The notes beneath the pieces are model-generated. The model had not been told where the DNA came from, made no database searches, and was given only the letters and a program-made list of their open reading frames with translations. Shown here piece after piece: positions 41,889-52,124 of a stretch of DNA of 64,000 nt (within the stretch, counting starts at the first letter, position 1; every line of letters starts with the position of its first letter). The stretch is from assembly GCF_002795845.1 (NCBI RefSeq), contig NZ_CP011797.1, positions 2,828,001 through 2,892,000 on the forward strand. The letters run 5' to 3'. A program made the position numbers and the translations under genes. This DNA is from Reinekea forsetii. GTDB lineage: Bacteria; Pseudomonadota; Gammaproteobacteria; Pseudomonadales; Natronospirillaceae.

Positions 41889-43019
41889 TTAGACTCTGCG
41901 ATGGGTGCTAATGGACATGAGAATGCCGAAACTGGCCAATAGTGTAACAATCGAAGTGCCCCCGTAACTAACCAAGGGCAAGGGTACGCCAACCACAGGT
42001 AATAACCCACTGACCATGCCGATATTTACAAAGACATAAATAAAGAAGGTCAGGGTTAAAGACCCTGCCAAGAGACGACAAAAATTGTCGCGCGCCTGGA
42101 CCGAAATAATCAGGCCCCGGGCTATAATAATGACATAGATAGACAGTAAAAGCATAACCCCGACGAAGCCAAATTCCTCGCTCAAGACAGCGATAATAAA
42201 ATCGGTATGGCTTTCGGGTAAGAAATCGAGTTGCGATTGGGTCCCCAACATATAACCCTTACCGGTCAATCCACCGGACCCGATCGCGGTCTTGCTTTGG
42301 ATAATATTCCAACCGGCACCGAGGGGATCCGATTCAGGATTGATAAACGTCAGCACCCGCTGCTGTTGATATTCACGCAGCACGAACAACCACAATGCCG
42401 GCAAGGAACCGATCAACAATACCCCCGCAGCGATTATTAACTTCCAAGATAGACCGGCCAAAAATATAACAAAGATGCCTGAGGCTGCAATTAGAATTGA
42501 GGTTCCCAAGTCGGGCTGTTGCAGAATCAAAATTACGGGAATAAACAGCAATACCATTGCGATGGCTATCGTTAGTATTCGCGGCGGTAACGCCTGGCGC
42601 GACAGATACCAAGCCATAACGATAGGTAAAACGATCTTCATAATTTCCGCAGGCTGAAAGCGGAACACGCCCGGAATCACCAACCAACGTTGGGCGCCTT
42701 TGGCGCCGGCGCCTAAGACCAACACCGCCACCAGCAGCAGGACGCCAATTAGGTATACGCTGCCACTCCATTGTTGGAAAAACCGCGGATCGACTTGTGC
42801 CACGATGGCCATCGCAACAAAACCGATAAGCAGGCGCAGCCCCTGCCGATAAACGGACGGCCAATTGCCACCACTGGCACTGTATAGGATCACCAAACCA
42901 ACAATCGATAGCGCCACCAAGCCCACCAACAAATAGATGTCGATATGAATTTTATGCCAAAAACCCAACCGTTTGGTAAAGCTGCTGTCCGTTGCCTGCC
43001 GACTGAAATCACTGCGCAA
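41889..43019 (-). CDS. rodA: Rod shape-determining peptidoglycan glycosyltransferase RodA
   Basis: SEDS-family polymerase working with PBP2 in cell elongation. About ten membrane segments; conserved 'FQPAEIMKIVLPIVMAWYL', 'LQQPDLGTSILIAASGIFV', 'LDFLPESHTDFIIAVLSEEF' and the terminal SEDS motif 'GVPLPLVSYGGTSIVTLL'. A TTG at 43019 preceded by GGGAG is chosen: it gives 376 residues beginning 'RSDFSRQATDSSF' after the initiator Met and overlaps the mrdA end by 11 bases. The GTG at 43058 would add 13 residues. Confidence 0.94.
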   Translation of the reverse strand: MRSDFSRQATDSSFTKRLGFWHKIHIDIYLLVGLVALSIVGLVILYSASGGNWPSVYRQGLRLLIGFVAMAIVAQVDPRFFQQWSGSVYLIGVLLLVAVLVLGAGAKGAQRWLVIPGVFRFQPAEIMKIVLPIVMAWYLSRQALPPRILTIAIAMVLLFIPVILILQQPDLGTSILIAASGIFVIFLAGLSWKLIIAAGVLLIGSLPALWLFVLREYQQQRVLTFINPESDPLGAGWNIIQSKTAIGSGGLTGKGYMLGTQSQLDFLPESHTDFIIAVLSEEFGFVGVMLLLSIYVIIIARGLIISVQARDNFCRLLAGSLTLTFFIYVFVNIGMVSGLLPVVGVPLPLVSYGGTSIVTLLASFGILMSISTHRRV

Positions 43020-44862
43020 TGGGGCTCTCCCGCAAAAGGTATTCGTCTTGTAGTGCACGCGCTATGGGAGCCGCAATCGAACTGCCGCCACCGCCGTGCT
43101 CGATCACGACCGCCAAGGCAATTTGCGGGTCATCGAAGGGTGCATAACTGATAAACAGGGCGTGGTCCTTGAGGTGATCCGGCACATCTCCGAGGGCGTC
43201 GCCGTTTTCATCGCGTTTAATTTCGGCTACCTGCGCGGTACCGCTCTTGCCAGCAAAACGATAGGGTGCTCCTATTGCCGCGCCGCGGGCCGTACCCTTC
43301 TTGCCGTAGAGAACTTCGGCCATGGCATCCTGCATCTTGGCCCAATTATTCGTGTCATTTAGCTCCACATCCGGCTGAGCCTGTTCTGGAATGGCAAGTA
43401 GGTCGGGCATGTTGCTGTATAGCATCAGGCGCGGCGTCGTCCAATGACCGTTGTTGGCAAAAACGCCAGTCGCAATTGCCAGCTGGGTTGGGGTGGCAAG
43501 CATATAGCCCTGGCCAATACCGAGATTGACCGTGTCGCCGGCATACCAGGAAAACCCATGCCGGTCTCTTTTCCATTCACGTGATGGATTAATGCCCGAG
43601 GCCGGATTGTAAATATCCCAGGAAGTGGTCTTGCCGAAACCGAACTCGTTAAGCATATTGTGAATCGGCTCTAACTTCATTTTGTAGGCCATTTCATAAA
43701 AATAGGTGTCAATCGACTCTTCAATGGCATCGGTCAGATTGACGATACCGTGACCACCTCGCTTCCAATCGCGATAAATACGATCATCATTGGGAAGCTG
43801 AAACCAACCGTTGTCGTTGATGGTATAGGACCAGGTGGTAAAGCCCCCGTCGACGCCGGCCAAGCCAATGAAGGGCTTTATTGTCGAGGCGGCGGGGTAC
43901 TGACCGCGTGTCGCCCGATTCAGAAAGGGTTTGGCCGGCGAATCCCGTAATACATTGTAAAGAACCGATGGGAAGCCGGTAACATAGAGATTAGGATCGA
44001 AACTCGGTTGACTCACTAGCGCCAGAATACCGCCTGTTTTCGGCTCTATGGCAACCACGGCACCGCGTTTGCCGGCCAATAGATCGAAAGCTTTTTGCTG
44101 TAAGGCGCGATCCAGCTGCAAATGAATATTCGCCCCGGGTATCGGCATTTTCTTGTCCAATACTTTTAGAATACGTCCGCGAGCGTTAGTTTCAACCCGT
44201 TGATAGCCAACCGTACCGAGCAACTCCTGTTCATACTGCGATTCGATGCCCTGCTTGCCGATGTAACGGATGCCGGCATAGGCACTGCTATCGAGATTAA
44301 CCGTTTCCCGCTCGTTGATCCGGCCGACATACCCAAGGACATGCGCAAAGGCCTCGCCATAGGGATATTGGCGAATCAGTTCGGCCTCGACCAAGGAGCC
44401 GTCGAGGAAAAAACGATTCGCCGCCAGGGTGGCGATTTCATTATCACTGAGTTTTATTTTTAACGGTATAGGCTCATAAGGCCGCCGATACTGACCCAGA
44501 CGTTTTTTAAACCGGCTAATTTGCTCATCGGATAATTCAATCAGCGCCCCAATCTCAAGCACTAGAGCATCAACATCCTTGGTACGTTCAGCGACGATGC
44601 TCAAGGTATGACTGGGCAAATTCCCGGCCAGCAATTCACCGTTACGGTCGTATATGAGACCCCGGGTCGGCGGGATCGCTAAGACTTCGAGGCGGTTTTG
44701 ATCGGACAACAGGCTATGCTGTTCATGCTGAACAATCTGTAAGAAAAACAATCGGCACACTAGAATAATCAACATCAGGGCGACTAACACAAAGGCCACA
44801 GTCATACGCCGACTAAAGAGCCGGCGTTCGTATTCTTTGGTGTCTAATGATTTGCTAAACAT
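43009..44862 (-). CDS. mrdA: Penicillin-binding protein 2
   Basis: Monofunctional transpeptidase of the elongasome. One membrane anchor near the N-terminus ('VAFVLVALMLIILVCRLFFL'), a dimerisation region ('PPTRGLIYDRNGELLAGNLP') and the transpeptidase domain with S-x-x-K ('YPAASTIKPFIGLA'), S-x-D ('EESIDTYFYEMAY') and K-S-G-T ('RFAGKSGTAQVAE'). The length of 617 residues is normal. It is followed by rodA in overlapping fashion. Confidence 0.95.
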   Translation of the reverse strand: MFSKSLDTKEYERRLFSRRMTVAFVLVALMLIILVCRLFFLQIVQHEQHSLLSDQNRLEVLAIPPTRGLIYDRNGELLAGNLPSHTLSIVAERTKDVDALVLEIGALIELSDEQISRFKKRLGQYRRPYEPIPLKIKLSDNEIATLAANRFFLDGSLVEAELIRQYPYGEAFAHVLGYVGRINERETVNLDSSAYAGIRYIGKQGIESQYEQELLGTVGYQRVETNARGRILKVLDKKMPIPGANIHLQLDRALQQKAFDLLAGKRGAVVAIEPKTGGILALVSQPSFDPNLYVTGFPSVLYNVLRDSPAKPFLNRATRGQYPAASTIKPFIGLAGVDGGFTTWSYTINDNGWFQLPNDDRIYRDWKRGGHGIVNLTDAIEESIDTYFYEMAYKMKLEPIHNMLNEFGFGKTTSWDIYNPASGINPSREWKRDRHGFSWYAGDTVNLGIGQGYMLATPTQLAIATGVFANNGHWTTPRLMLYSNMPDLLAIPEQAQPDVELNDTNNWAKMQDAMAEVLYGKKGTARGAAIGAPYRFAGKSGTAQVAEIKRDENGDALGDVPDHLKDHALFISYAPFDDPQIALAVVIEHGGGGSSIAAPIARALQDEYLLRESPIAQ

Positions 44863-44879
44863 AGTTATTTATATAGCCG

Positions 44880-45347
44880 CTACTTATGGTACGGGTGATT
44901 CTGACTGATACTCCAAGCGCGATACACTTGCTCCGCGAGCAGGACTCGAACCAGTGGATGTGGCAGGGTCAGGTTCGACAAGGACCAGCGTTGGTCAGCC
45001 CGTGCCAGGGCACGAGGATCGAGCCCGTCCGGACCGCCGATCAAAATAATGACATCCTTGGCCTGCTCACGCCAATGCTGTAGTTGACCCGATAACTGTT
45101 CCGTTGACCAGGCTTGACCGTGTAAATCAAGCGCGACAACGTGATCGGAATCGCGAATCGCAGCCAACATCGAGTCACCTTCTTGGGCGATAGCCTTCTC
45201 AGCAGGCTGATTTTTACCTCTATTGCCCAATGACAGGGTCACAAACTCAACCGGTAATTCCCGAGGCAGACGCTTTAAATAGTCACCTGCCCCATCATTT
45301 ACCCATGCCGGCATTTTCGGACCCACAGCCAAGACTCTGATCTTCAT
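44880..45347 (-). CDS. rlmH: 23S rRNA (pseudouridine1915-N3)-methyltransferase
   Basis: SPOUT methyltransferase acting on helix 69 of the 70S ribosome. The SAM-binding knot is visible in 'VIILIGGPDGLDPRALARAD' and 'WSLSNLTLPHPLVRVLLAEQ', with the C-terminal 'YRAWSISQNHPYHK' typical of RlmH. The length of 155 residues equals that of E. coli RlmH. It is placed between rsfS and mrdA in the conserved cluster. Confidence 0.96.
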   Translation of the reverse strand: MKIRVLAVGPKMPAWVNDGAGDYLKRLPRELPVEFVTLSLGNRGKNQPAEKAIAQEGDSMLAAIRDSDHVVALDLHGQAWSTEQLSGQLQHWREQAKDVIILIGGPDGLDPRALARADQRWSLSNLTLPHPLVRVLLAEQVYRAWSISQNHPYHK

Positions 45348-45357
45348 AACCGCAACC

Positions 45358-45726
45358 TTACTCCGAGTCGGGCGTCAAACCAGACCAGAGTCGTTCCAGA
45401 TCATACAGAGCACGGGCATCGGGCAGCATCACGTGCAAGACCAGATCGGTAAAATCCAACAAGACCCAATCAGAACCGCTCTCGCCTTCCTGGTGATTGG
45501 CAATAAAGCCAATGCCTTTTAGGTCATCTGCGACGCTGTTCACTACCGCGGCAATATGGCGAGTAGAGGTGCCGGATGCGATAACCAGGGTATCCATCAG
45601 TTGCGTTTGGGCACGTACGTCCAATACCTGAATATCGGTTGCCTTAATGTTTTCAAGCGCTTCGATCACCGCCTCGGTCAACTTGGCACCGTGGGCGTTT
45701 TTTTCTTTTAAGCTTTTATCGGTCAT
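45358..45726 (-). CDS. rsfS: Ribosomal silencing factor RsfS
   Basis: Binds ribosomal protein L14 and blocks 50S-30S joining in poor nutrient conditions. Family pattern 'IKATDIQVLDVRAQTQLMDT', 'VIASGTSTRHIAAVVNSVAD', 'GESGSDWVLLDFTDLVLHVM'. Length is 122 residues. Its start lies 11 bases inside nadD, so translation is probably coupled. Confidence 0.95.
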   Translation of the reverse strand: MTDKSLKEKNAHGAKLTEAVIEALENIKATDIQVLDVRAQTQLMDTLVIASGTSTRHIAAVVNSVADDLKGIGFIANHQEGESGSDWVLLDFTDLVLHVMLPDARALYDLERLWSGLTPDSE

Positions 45727-46387
45727 TTATACGTTCACTTTTGTCCAACCCTGCCGATTTTCGGTACAGGTTATGTTCGGTAATATAATTTTGAACGACC
45801 AACGGTACTGGCCAATTTTCAAAATCGTCTGTTTGCCGCAATTCACTTGAAGACAGGGGTATTTGCACACCCTGGTCTATCCAAAAGTGTCCGGCTTGTG
45901 CATTTAAAAAGTCTTGCTGGGTGCTACAGGCGGTTAGTGCCTGATGATAATCGATCGGGGTAGCCCCGGAGCGACTAAACACCCAAAATGAAATTTCGCT
46001 CGCCAGTTGTTCAAATTGACGCCACAACGGCAGACTGTTCCAGGCATCACTGCCGAGTACAAACACAATCTTATGCGCTGGCCATTGGGCTATCAGGCTG
46101 GCGATGGTATCGGCCGTATAGCTTGGCCCTAGGCGCTGTAGTTCTTGTCCATCAACCTGAATCCGGTCTCGATTTGGGCTTGTTTGCTGCCACAACTCCA
46201 ACATTCGCAAGCGATGCTCGCTGTTGGCGGTCGCGCCATCCTTCAAGGCCGGAACCGAACAGGGTATTAGGCGTAGCTGAGCGACATCGGGCTCTGCCAG
46301 AACCCTATTACACACTGCCGCATGGCCAAGATGGAATGGATCAAAGGTGCCGCCGTAAACCGCCAATATGGGCCTATTAAGACTCAC
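45716..46387 (-). CDS. nadD: Nicotinate-nucleotide adenylyltransferase
   Basis: NAD synthesis enzyme forming deamido-NAD from NaMN. The HxGH-type motif is in '[16 protein letters not shown]', with '[20 protein letters not shown]' and the C-terminal '[20 protein letters not shown]' (SxSSTxxR-like). A GTG start inside the proA stop region gives 223 residues. nadC at 55.4 kb encodes the upstream enzyme of the same pathway. Confidence 0.95.
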   Translation of the reverse strand: MSLNRPILAVYGGTFDPFHLGHAAVCNRVLAEPDVAQLRLIPCSVPALKDGATANSEHRLRMLELWQQTSPNRDRIQVDGQELQRLGPSYTADTIASLIAQWPAHKIVFVLGSDAWNSLPLWRQFEQLASEISFWVFSRSGATPIDYHQALTACSTQQDFLNAQAGHFWIDQGVQIPLSSSELRQTDDFENWPVPLVVQNYITEHNLYRKSAGLDKSERINDR

Positions 46388-47642
46388 GTATCTGACCGTC
46401 TCCGAGCACTATATATTTCTGTGAGGTCAGACCGACCAAACCGACCGGCCCTCGGGCATGAATCTTATCAGTTGAAATGCCAATTTCGGCGCCTAGGCCA
46501 TATTCAAAACCGTCAGCAAAGGCGGTAGAGGCATTAATCATCACCGACGCTGAGTCAACTTCACGCAGAAACCGCCGGCCAGAACTGTAGTTTTCGGTTA
46601 CGATGCTATCGGTGTGATGGCTGCCATACATATTGATATGATCGATCGCCTGGTCCAAATTTGCGACCACCTTGATGGCAAGAATGGGCGCTAAGTATTC
46701 GGTAGCCCAGTCCTCTTGTGTCGCCGCTGAGCAATCAATGATTGCCTGCGTCTGCTCACAACCACGCAACTCGACACCCTTAGCGTCGAACTGTCGCTTC
46801 AACTCGGGCAGCAAAGCGTTGGCTTGGGTCGCTTCCAGCAAGAGCGTCTCCAAGGCGTTGCAGACACCATAGCGGCGCGTTTTGGCGTTAATCGCAATAC
46901 GCACGGCCTTTTCGGGATCGGCGTTAACATCGATATAAACATGGCAGTTGCCATCCAAATGCTTAATCACCGGCACTCGGGCATCGGCTGAAACGCGTGC
47001 GATCAAACCTTTACCACCGCGCGGCACGATAACGTCGACATATTCGGGCATGGTGATCAGCTGGTGAACCGCGGCGCGATCGGTGGTCGCGACCACCTGC
47101 ACGGCGGTCTCCGGCAAGCCACTGGCACGCAAGCCTTGCTGTATGCACAGGGCCAAGGCCGCATTGGACCGAATGGCTTCACTGCCACCGCGCAGGATAA
47201 CGGCATTGCCCGACTTCAGACACAGACTGGCCGCTTCAATTGTTACATTAGGACGCGATTCATAGATGATGCCGATAACCCCCAGTGGCACACGCATTTT
47301 GCCAATCTGAATACCACTCGGTCGATAATCCAGCTCACTGATGCTGCCGATCGGGTCTGGTAAGGCCGCGACCTGCTCCAGCCCAACCACCATGGCGGCA
47401 ATACGCGCCGGGGTGAGTTCCAGTCGATCGAGCAGCGCCGCACTTAAGCCCTTGGCACGGCCTGCGTCTAGATCGGCCTGATTGGCCGCCAACAAACTTT
47501 CTTGCATCTCAAGCACAGCCGCAGCGGTTGCCAGTAATGCACGATTTTTTTGCGCCGTTTCGCTTTTTGCCATCTGCGCCGATGCTGCTCGCGCCTGCTG
47601 GCCCAAAGTGGTCATATAGTCTATTAGTGTCGTGGAGGTCAT
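46377..47642 (-). CDS. proA: Gamma-glutamyl phosphate reductase
   Basis: Second proline-synthesis enzyme, NADPH-dependent aldehyde-dehydrogenase fold. Motifs include '[20 protein letters not shown]', '[17 protein letters not shown]', '[16 protein letters not shown]', '[13 protein letters not shown]' with the catalytic Cys, and '[20 protein letters not shown]'. The ATG at 47642 gives 421 residues; an ATG 33 bases upstream is also in frame. Probably the first gene of the minus-strand cluster. proB is not adjacent. Confidence 0.94.
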   Translation of the reverse strand: MTSTTLIDYMTTLGQQARAASAQMAKSETAQKNRALLATAAAVLEMQESLLAANQADLDAGRAKGLSAALLDRLELTPARIAAMVVGLEQVAALPDPIGSISELDYRPSGIQIGKMRVPLGVIGIIYESRPNVTIEAASLCLKSGNAVILRGGSEAIRSNAALALCIQQGLRASGLPETAVQVVATTDRAAVHQLITMPEYVDVIVPRGGKGLIARVSADARVPVIKHLDGNCHVYIDVNADPEKAVRIAINAKTRRYGVCNALETLLLEATQANALLPELKRQFDAKGVELRGCEQTQAIIDCSAATQEDWATEYLAPILAIKVVANLDQAIDHINMYGSHHTDSIVTENYSSGRRFLREVDSASVMINASTAFADGFEYGLGAEIGISTDKIHARGPVGLVGLTSQKYIVLGDGQIRES

Positions 47643-47822
47643 TATTCTATTCTGGACTAGGATTACGGAACGCATTATACCTTGCTCTGTCGTTGACCTC
47701 TATGGCCATATTGCCTGCAAACTCAATTGCCGAGCCAATAAACTACCCTAAGTGGTAAATCCGCCCGACATCGGAATGCTAAGAGCGGTAAACTCCCCGC
47801 CGATTAACCTACTGAGTCTCCC

Positions 47823-49094
47823 ATGAATTGGATTGCCGAATACCCTGCCTTGCTCCTAACGGCGCTTTGGCTAGTCGCGTTTTTAGAGTCCTTTGCCCTA
47901 CTCGGCATCCTTGTGCCCGGCATAGTCTTGCTCTTTTCTCTATCGGCCCTGGCTAACCATATTGGCATTGGTCCTCTGGCCCTCTTGATCGCCGGCGGCA
48001 CCGGTGCCCTGTGCGGCGACCTGATCAGTTTTTTTATTGGCTTCAGACTGAAAAATCGGCTCTATCAATGGTCCTGGGTGGCTCGACACAAAAATTGGAT
48101 TCAACACGGGGAATGGTTTTTTCATCGTTGGGGATGGTTAAGCGTGATAATTGCCCGATTTCTCGGCCCATTGCGGCCGGTCATTCCGATGATCGCCGGC
48201 ACCCTTGGCATGCCCGGCCGATTGTTCGCCCCGCTGAGCGCCGTGACGGCCTTGGCATGGGCGCCTGCCTATCTATTACCGGGTTATTACACCGGTGAAC
48301 TCTCCCAATTATGGATATTGCAGCCACTCGGTACTCGCGCCCTTATCGTCTATGCGCTAACGACCATGGTAGCAACTGGCGGTGCGCTGGTAATCTATCA
48401 CCACACCCACCCTGAACGACTCCATGGCCTCGGCTGGCTGACCCGTGAACAGGCTGACCGATGGCCCATCTCTGCACTGTTGTTGCTCGGTGTAACGACG
48501 GCGGCCTTCATGGCGCTGTGGGCATTGAGCCCCTTAAGCCAGGATTCATTGTTTTTAGATTACTCGGTCAGCTGGCATGGCGCAGACCTTTGGCTGGCCG
48601 CGACGGCCTTAACCAACAGCTCACTGGTCTACCTCGAGTTCGGCATGATAGCTATCTGGCTGGCCTTATCCGGGCAGGTTCGCTTGGCTTTTATGGCCGT
48701 CTCTGGCTTCTGCATACTGGTCATAACAAGCAGTCGGTTCGCCCGTCATTACTTGGTCGCCGACCAGGTTGAGGCATTTTTCGAACTAAGCCTACTGACC
48801 TTTTTTCTTGGCTTCTTGGCTAACCTGATCAACAACCCAAAGCATGGTTTACGGCGCTGGCCGGTCTATTTCGCCACCAGTCAGCTCATACTCTTGGCAC
48901 TTGCAGGCCAATTGTCGGCTGGCAGATTGACGCTGTCCTCCTGTGGCCTAGCGTTGTTTATGGCGCTGTGCTTTAACGCTGTGCTCAGAGTTTGGTGGCG
49001 GACTCTAGATCTGCCGTATACCGACCGCACCCCAACGGCCCTAATGATTACGTTGCTTTTGCTCAACCTAAGCTTCTTGCTGCTGGCCAGCTAA
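47823..49094 (+). CDS. DedA-family membrane protein with a C-terminal multi-spanning extension
   Basis: N-terminal half (residues about 1-200) is a DedA/VTT domain: 'FLESFALLGILVPGIVLLFS', 'GDLISFFIGFRLKNRLYQW', 'ARFLGPLRPVIPMIAGTLGM', the conserved glycine/arginine pattern of lipid-scramblase-like DedA proteins. The C-terminal half (about 215-423) has six or so hydrophobic helices and the layout of PAP2 phosphatases often fused to DedA, but the PAP2 motifs are not intact: there is no 'PSGH', and 'SSRFARHYLVAD' only echoes the third motif. It is probably a DedA protein with a degenerate PAP2-like extension. It is divergent from proA. Confidence 0.78.
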   Translation: MNWIAEYPALLLTALWLVAFLESFALLGILVPGIVLLFSLSALANHIGIGPLALLIAGGTGALCGDLISFFIGFRLKNRLYQWSWVARHKNWIQHGEWFFHRWGWLSVIIARFLGPLRPVIPMIAGTLGMPGRLFAPLSAVTALAWAPAYLLPGYYTGELSQLWILQPLGTRALIVYALTTMVATGGALVIYHHTHPERLHGLGWLTREQADRWPISALLLLGVTTAAFMALWALSPLSQDSLFLDYSVSWHGADLWLAATALTNSSLVYLEFGMIAIWLALSGQVRLAFMAVSGFCILVITSSRFARHYLVADQVEAFFELSLLTFFLGFLANLINNPKHGLRRWPVYFATSQLILLALAGQLSAGRLTLSSCGLALFMALCFNAVLRVWWRTLDLPYTDRTPTALMITLLLLNLSFLLLAS

Positions 49095-49213
49095 CTGCTC
49101 AGGCAGACGCAACATGGATCGTGGATCGAGCCTTCTAACGCTGGGCGGGAGCAGAGGATCGCTCAGATCAGATGACAGACTCGCAAAGGAGTCTAACCGG
49201 AGCACCTAAGCAC

Positions 49214-49594
49214 CTAAGCACCAAAGGATTTCATCTGTCGATTGGGGATGGCGCTGATAAGCGACAAACGCAGAACTTCTTCCGCCGATGAACGGATCCA
49301 GGCTTTTACTCGATCTTCGCTTAGAGCAACCGTATCGGGCAGCAGAAACCATTGTTCATAGACCCTGCCGTGGGCGACCCAGTGCCGCTTTTGGCACAGA
49401 TCGGTGAGTTCGGCTGCCAAGGCTGGATGGAGCGCCCGAATGCCCACTTCACCAGCGATATTGACCACCAGGCACAATTGGTTGTTGACCCGTATGACAT
49501 GTTCACCGAAATAGATGCCGACTTCCGGCGCTAAGATTTCAGGCACATATTGCATTAAGAAATGAATGCGCCGCGAACGGTTCACTTTATCCAT
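49214..49594 (-). CDS. Hypothetical cytoplasmic protein
   Basis: I do not recognise this 126-residue protein. It has no signal peptide or membrane helix; it starts 'MDKVNRSRRIHFLMQYVPEI' and contains 'LCLVVNIAGEVGIRALHPAL' and 'EEVLRLSLISAIPNRQMKSF'. AAGGAA eight bases before the ATG at 49594 supports translation. It converges with the DedA-like gene; a 119-bp gap between them holds a small AGACTC/GAGTCT stem (49177-49194) and a short tandem of CACCTAAG-like units. Confidence 0.6.
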   Translation of the reverse strand: MDKVNRSRRIHFLMQYVPEILAPEVGIYFGEHVIRVNNQLCLVVNIAGEVGIRALHPALAAELTDLCQKRHWVAHGRVYEQWFLLPDTVALSEDRVKAWIRSSAEEVLRLSLISAIPNRQMKSFGA

Positions 49595-49875
49595 ACCTGA
49601 TGTTCCTTGTAACAATCTAACGCCGACTACCCTGCTGACGCACCCACATGAGTGGGCTTTAATGGTACCAAAAGGTCGCCGAATTGCCAGTTCCCCATTG
49701 GATCAAGGCCGAGTTAAAAAATCTTTTGATCGAACATTTCGACCTAATGAGTACGCCAAGTCCACATCTGGTAGGCCCCTATCGGTAAAGCTGGGACGCT
49801 ATTCACAACATAGCATTGAGTTAAGGGCCAACAGTCTCTAAAATCCATTTCGCTACTGGCGAACTAGAGAACTGC

Positions 49876-51363
49876 ATGGAAATAAACAGCGAAAGCTTAA
49901 GATTCATACTTGGGGTTAAGATCAAGCAATTTCGGCTAACAGCCGGTTTCTCCCTGAAACAGCTGTCCGAAAAAACAGGACTATCGATATCCTACCTGAG
50001 CGAAATCGAAAAGGGCAAAAAGTACCCAAAGCCCGAAAAGATCGTCCAAATCGCCTATGCATTGAACAGAACCTTTGATGAACTGGTTTCCCTGCAACTG
50101 GATGATGATTTAAATCCGCTCTCGGCTCTGCTCAATTCACCCGTATTAAAAGACTTCCCGCTCAAGCAGTTTGGTATCGGTTTAGCCGACATATTCGATC
50201 TCGTCAATGACTCGCCCAGTAAAGCCGGCGCCTTTGTCCGGACCTTATTGGAGATAAGTCGCGGTTACGATATGAACGTCGAGCATTTCTTGCTCGCATC
50301 CTTACGTTCCTATCAAAAGATGCATTTAAACTACTTCGAAGAGCTCGAGGCCGCAGCGCACGATTTTCGCCTGCAAAATCGCATTGCTGAAAGCAGCGGC
50401 ATCGGCCAAAGCTGGCTGGAAGCCATGCTGCGCGACGAATTTCAGTGCACTATTCATTATGATGACTTCAGTGGCTCGCCCGAATTACAGCCCTTGCGCT
50501 CGATCTGCCCGAGCCCAAAACAGCTGTGGATAAACTCTAAACTACTGCCGCAGCAAAAAAAGTTTATCTTGGCGCGCGAAATTGGTTATCGCATTCTGAA
50601 GTTAAAGGTTCGCGCCGAGACGTCTTCCTGGATTAAGGTGGAAACCTTTGAACAGGTCTTTAACCACTTCAAGGTCTCTTATTTTGCCGGTGCGCTGCTG
50701 ATTCCGGAAAAGCAAATCATCAAGGACCTGTCGCATTGGCTGACCCATGACACCTTTCAAGGCGATGCCTTGTCGAAACTCATGAGCCAGTACGACGCGA
50801 CGCCGGAAATGTTTCTCTACCGCATGTCTCAACTGATGCCAACCCACTTTGGCCTGTCCAAGATGCACTACATGCGGCTCAATCATCAGCTCGATAACAA
50901 TGACTTCCGGATCACCAAGGAACTCAACCTGACCAATGTGTTCACACCGCGCAGCATTGGCCCAGGCGAACACCATTGTCGCCGTTGGGCGGCCACAGCC
51001 GGGCTGAAAAACCTCGCTGACCAGAAGTCGACACAGGAGCTGGTGCAGGTGTCTGCCCAACGCAGCACCTTTGTCGGCCAAGACAAGACGTTTTTCAATA
51101 TAGCGGTTGTGCGCAGCAAGTCCTTAGGTGAAAACACCAATACCGGCATGACGCTGGGGTTCTTGATCAATGATCAGTTTAAAAACAAGGCCGCCTTTTG
51201 GAACGACGCCAGCGTGCCCAATTCCGACGTCAATGAGACCTGTGAGCGCTGCCCACTGACCGATTGTGAAAGTCGCGCATCGACACCGACCATCCACGAC
51301 TCGCTGGAACGTAAAAACTCCCGCGAACGCGCCCTGCAAGACTTTATAGACGGACATAAATGA
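49876..51363 (+). CDS. XRE-family regulator with IrrE-like and DUF2083-like domains, upstream of minC
   Basis: A 495-residue regulator. The N-terminal Cro/C1 helix-turn-helix is clear (residues about 10-65: 'LTAGFSLKQLSEKTGLSISY', 'SEIEKGKKYPKPEKI'). The middle contains an ImmA/IrrE-like region around 'KKFILAREIGYRILKLKVRA'; the zinc-protease HExxH is replaced by R-E-I-G-Y, so peptidase activity is unlikely. The C-terminal region has a cysteine cluster 'CERCPLTDCESRA', as in RamB/ScfR-type short-chain-acyl regulators. Its TGA overlaps the minC ATG (ATGA), so it is translationally coupled to minCDE. The target and ligand are unknown. Confidence 0.8.
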   Translation: MEINSESLRFILGVKIKQFRLTAGFSLKQLSEKTGLSISYLSEIEKGKKYPKPEKIVQIAYALNRTFDELVSLQLDDDLNPLSALLNSPVLKDFPLKQFGIGLADIFDLVNDSPSKAGAFVRTLLEISRGYDMNVEHFLLASLRSYQKMHLNYFEELEAAAHDFRLQNRIAESSGIGQSWLEAMLRDEFQCTIHYDDFSGSPELQPLRSICPSPKQLWINSKLLPQQKKFILAREIGYRILKLKVRAETSSWIKVETFEQVFNHFKVSYFAGALLIPEKQIIKDLSHWLTHDTFQGDALSKLMSQYDATPEMFLYRMSQLMPTHFGLSKMHYMRLNHQLDNNDFRITKELNLTNVFTPRSIGPGEHHCRRWAATAGLKNLADQKSTQELVQVSAQRSTFVGQDKTFFNIAVVRSKSLGENTNTGMTLGFLINDQFKNKAAFWNDASVPNSDVNETCERCPLTDCESRASTPTIHDSLERKNSRERALQDFIDGHK

Positions 51364-52052
51364 ACTCACCCATCAAGCCAGCCTTTAAATTACGCAGCCG
51401 CAGGGTCGCCAGCCACCAAATACCCGTCACCAGTTTAGTGGTGGCAGATTTCCAAAGCCTGTTGGTAGACACATTGCGCAAGGCACCGGCTCTGTTTCTG
51501 TATGCACCGACCATATTGGACCTCAGTGCCCTCGAGGGTGAAGTCGACCCGGCTCAATTAGAAGCCATCATTGTCGGCTGCCGGAGCGAAAAACTGATTC
51601 CCTATGCGCTAACGGGCAACAGGGAACACCATCAGGCGTTGGCGTTCAGCCTGAATTTGGCTTGGATAGAGCCGCGCTCGGGAGCAAAACCGAAGACCAA
51701 CAGTGCGCCTATTGAGCAGGCAGAAAGCATCCGCAAGACCCAGGTAATCAGCACGCCCATTCGCTCTGGCCAGCAAATTTATGCGCGCAATGCCAATTTA
51801 CTGATAATGAACCAAGTCAGCGCCGGTGCGGAGGTTGTCGCCGATGGCAATATTCATATTTATGGCACCTTGCGCGGCCGAGCGATTGCCGGTGCGCAAG
51901 GACGGGAGCAGAGTGAGGTAGTTTGTCAGAAGATGCAGGCGGAGCTTATCGCCATTGCCGGCACCTATCTGGTTCAGGAAAATTTCCCTGATGGCAGCGG
52001 CGCGGCCCGCTGTCATCTAGTGGATAACAATATTTTAATCGACTATTTATAG
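51360..52052 (+). CDS. minC: Septum site-determining protein MinC
   Basis: FtsZ-ring inhibitor delivered to the membrane by MinD. The N-terminal FtsZ-binding domain ('FKLRSRRVASHQIPVTSLVV') is followed by a linker and the C-terminal beta-helix ('GQQIYARNANLLIMNQVSAG', 'EVVADGNIHIYGTLRGRAIA', 'AIAGTYLVQENFP'). The length of 230 residues matches E. coli MinC. First of minC-D-E; the start lies in the stop of the XRE regulator gene. Confidence 0.95.
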   Translation: MNSPIKPAFKLRSRRVASHQIPVTSLVVADFQSLLVDTLRKAPALFLYAPTILDLSALEGEVDPAQLEAIIVGCRSEKLIPYALTGNREHHQALAFSLNLAWIEPRSGAKPKTNSAPIEQAESIRKTQVISTPIRSGQQIYARNANLLIMNQVSAGAEVVADGNIHIYGTLRGRAIAGAQGREQSEVVCQKMQAELIAIAGTYLVQENFPDGSGAARCHLVDNNILIDYL

Positions 52053-52124
52053 CGCTTAATTGATCCAGCATTCAGCTTCCGTTAGTCTACCCCCTTTAAC
52101 TTAATCCCTAAGAAGGAATGACCC

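Noticed and set aside
49195-49222. Short tandem CACCTAAG-like repeat as a regulatory array
   Set aside because: Only about two and a half 9-bp units, located over the stop end of a hypothetical gene between convergent genes; too little to support a function.
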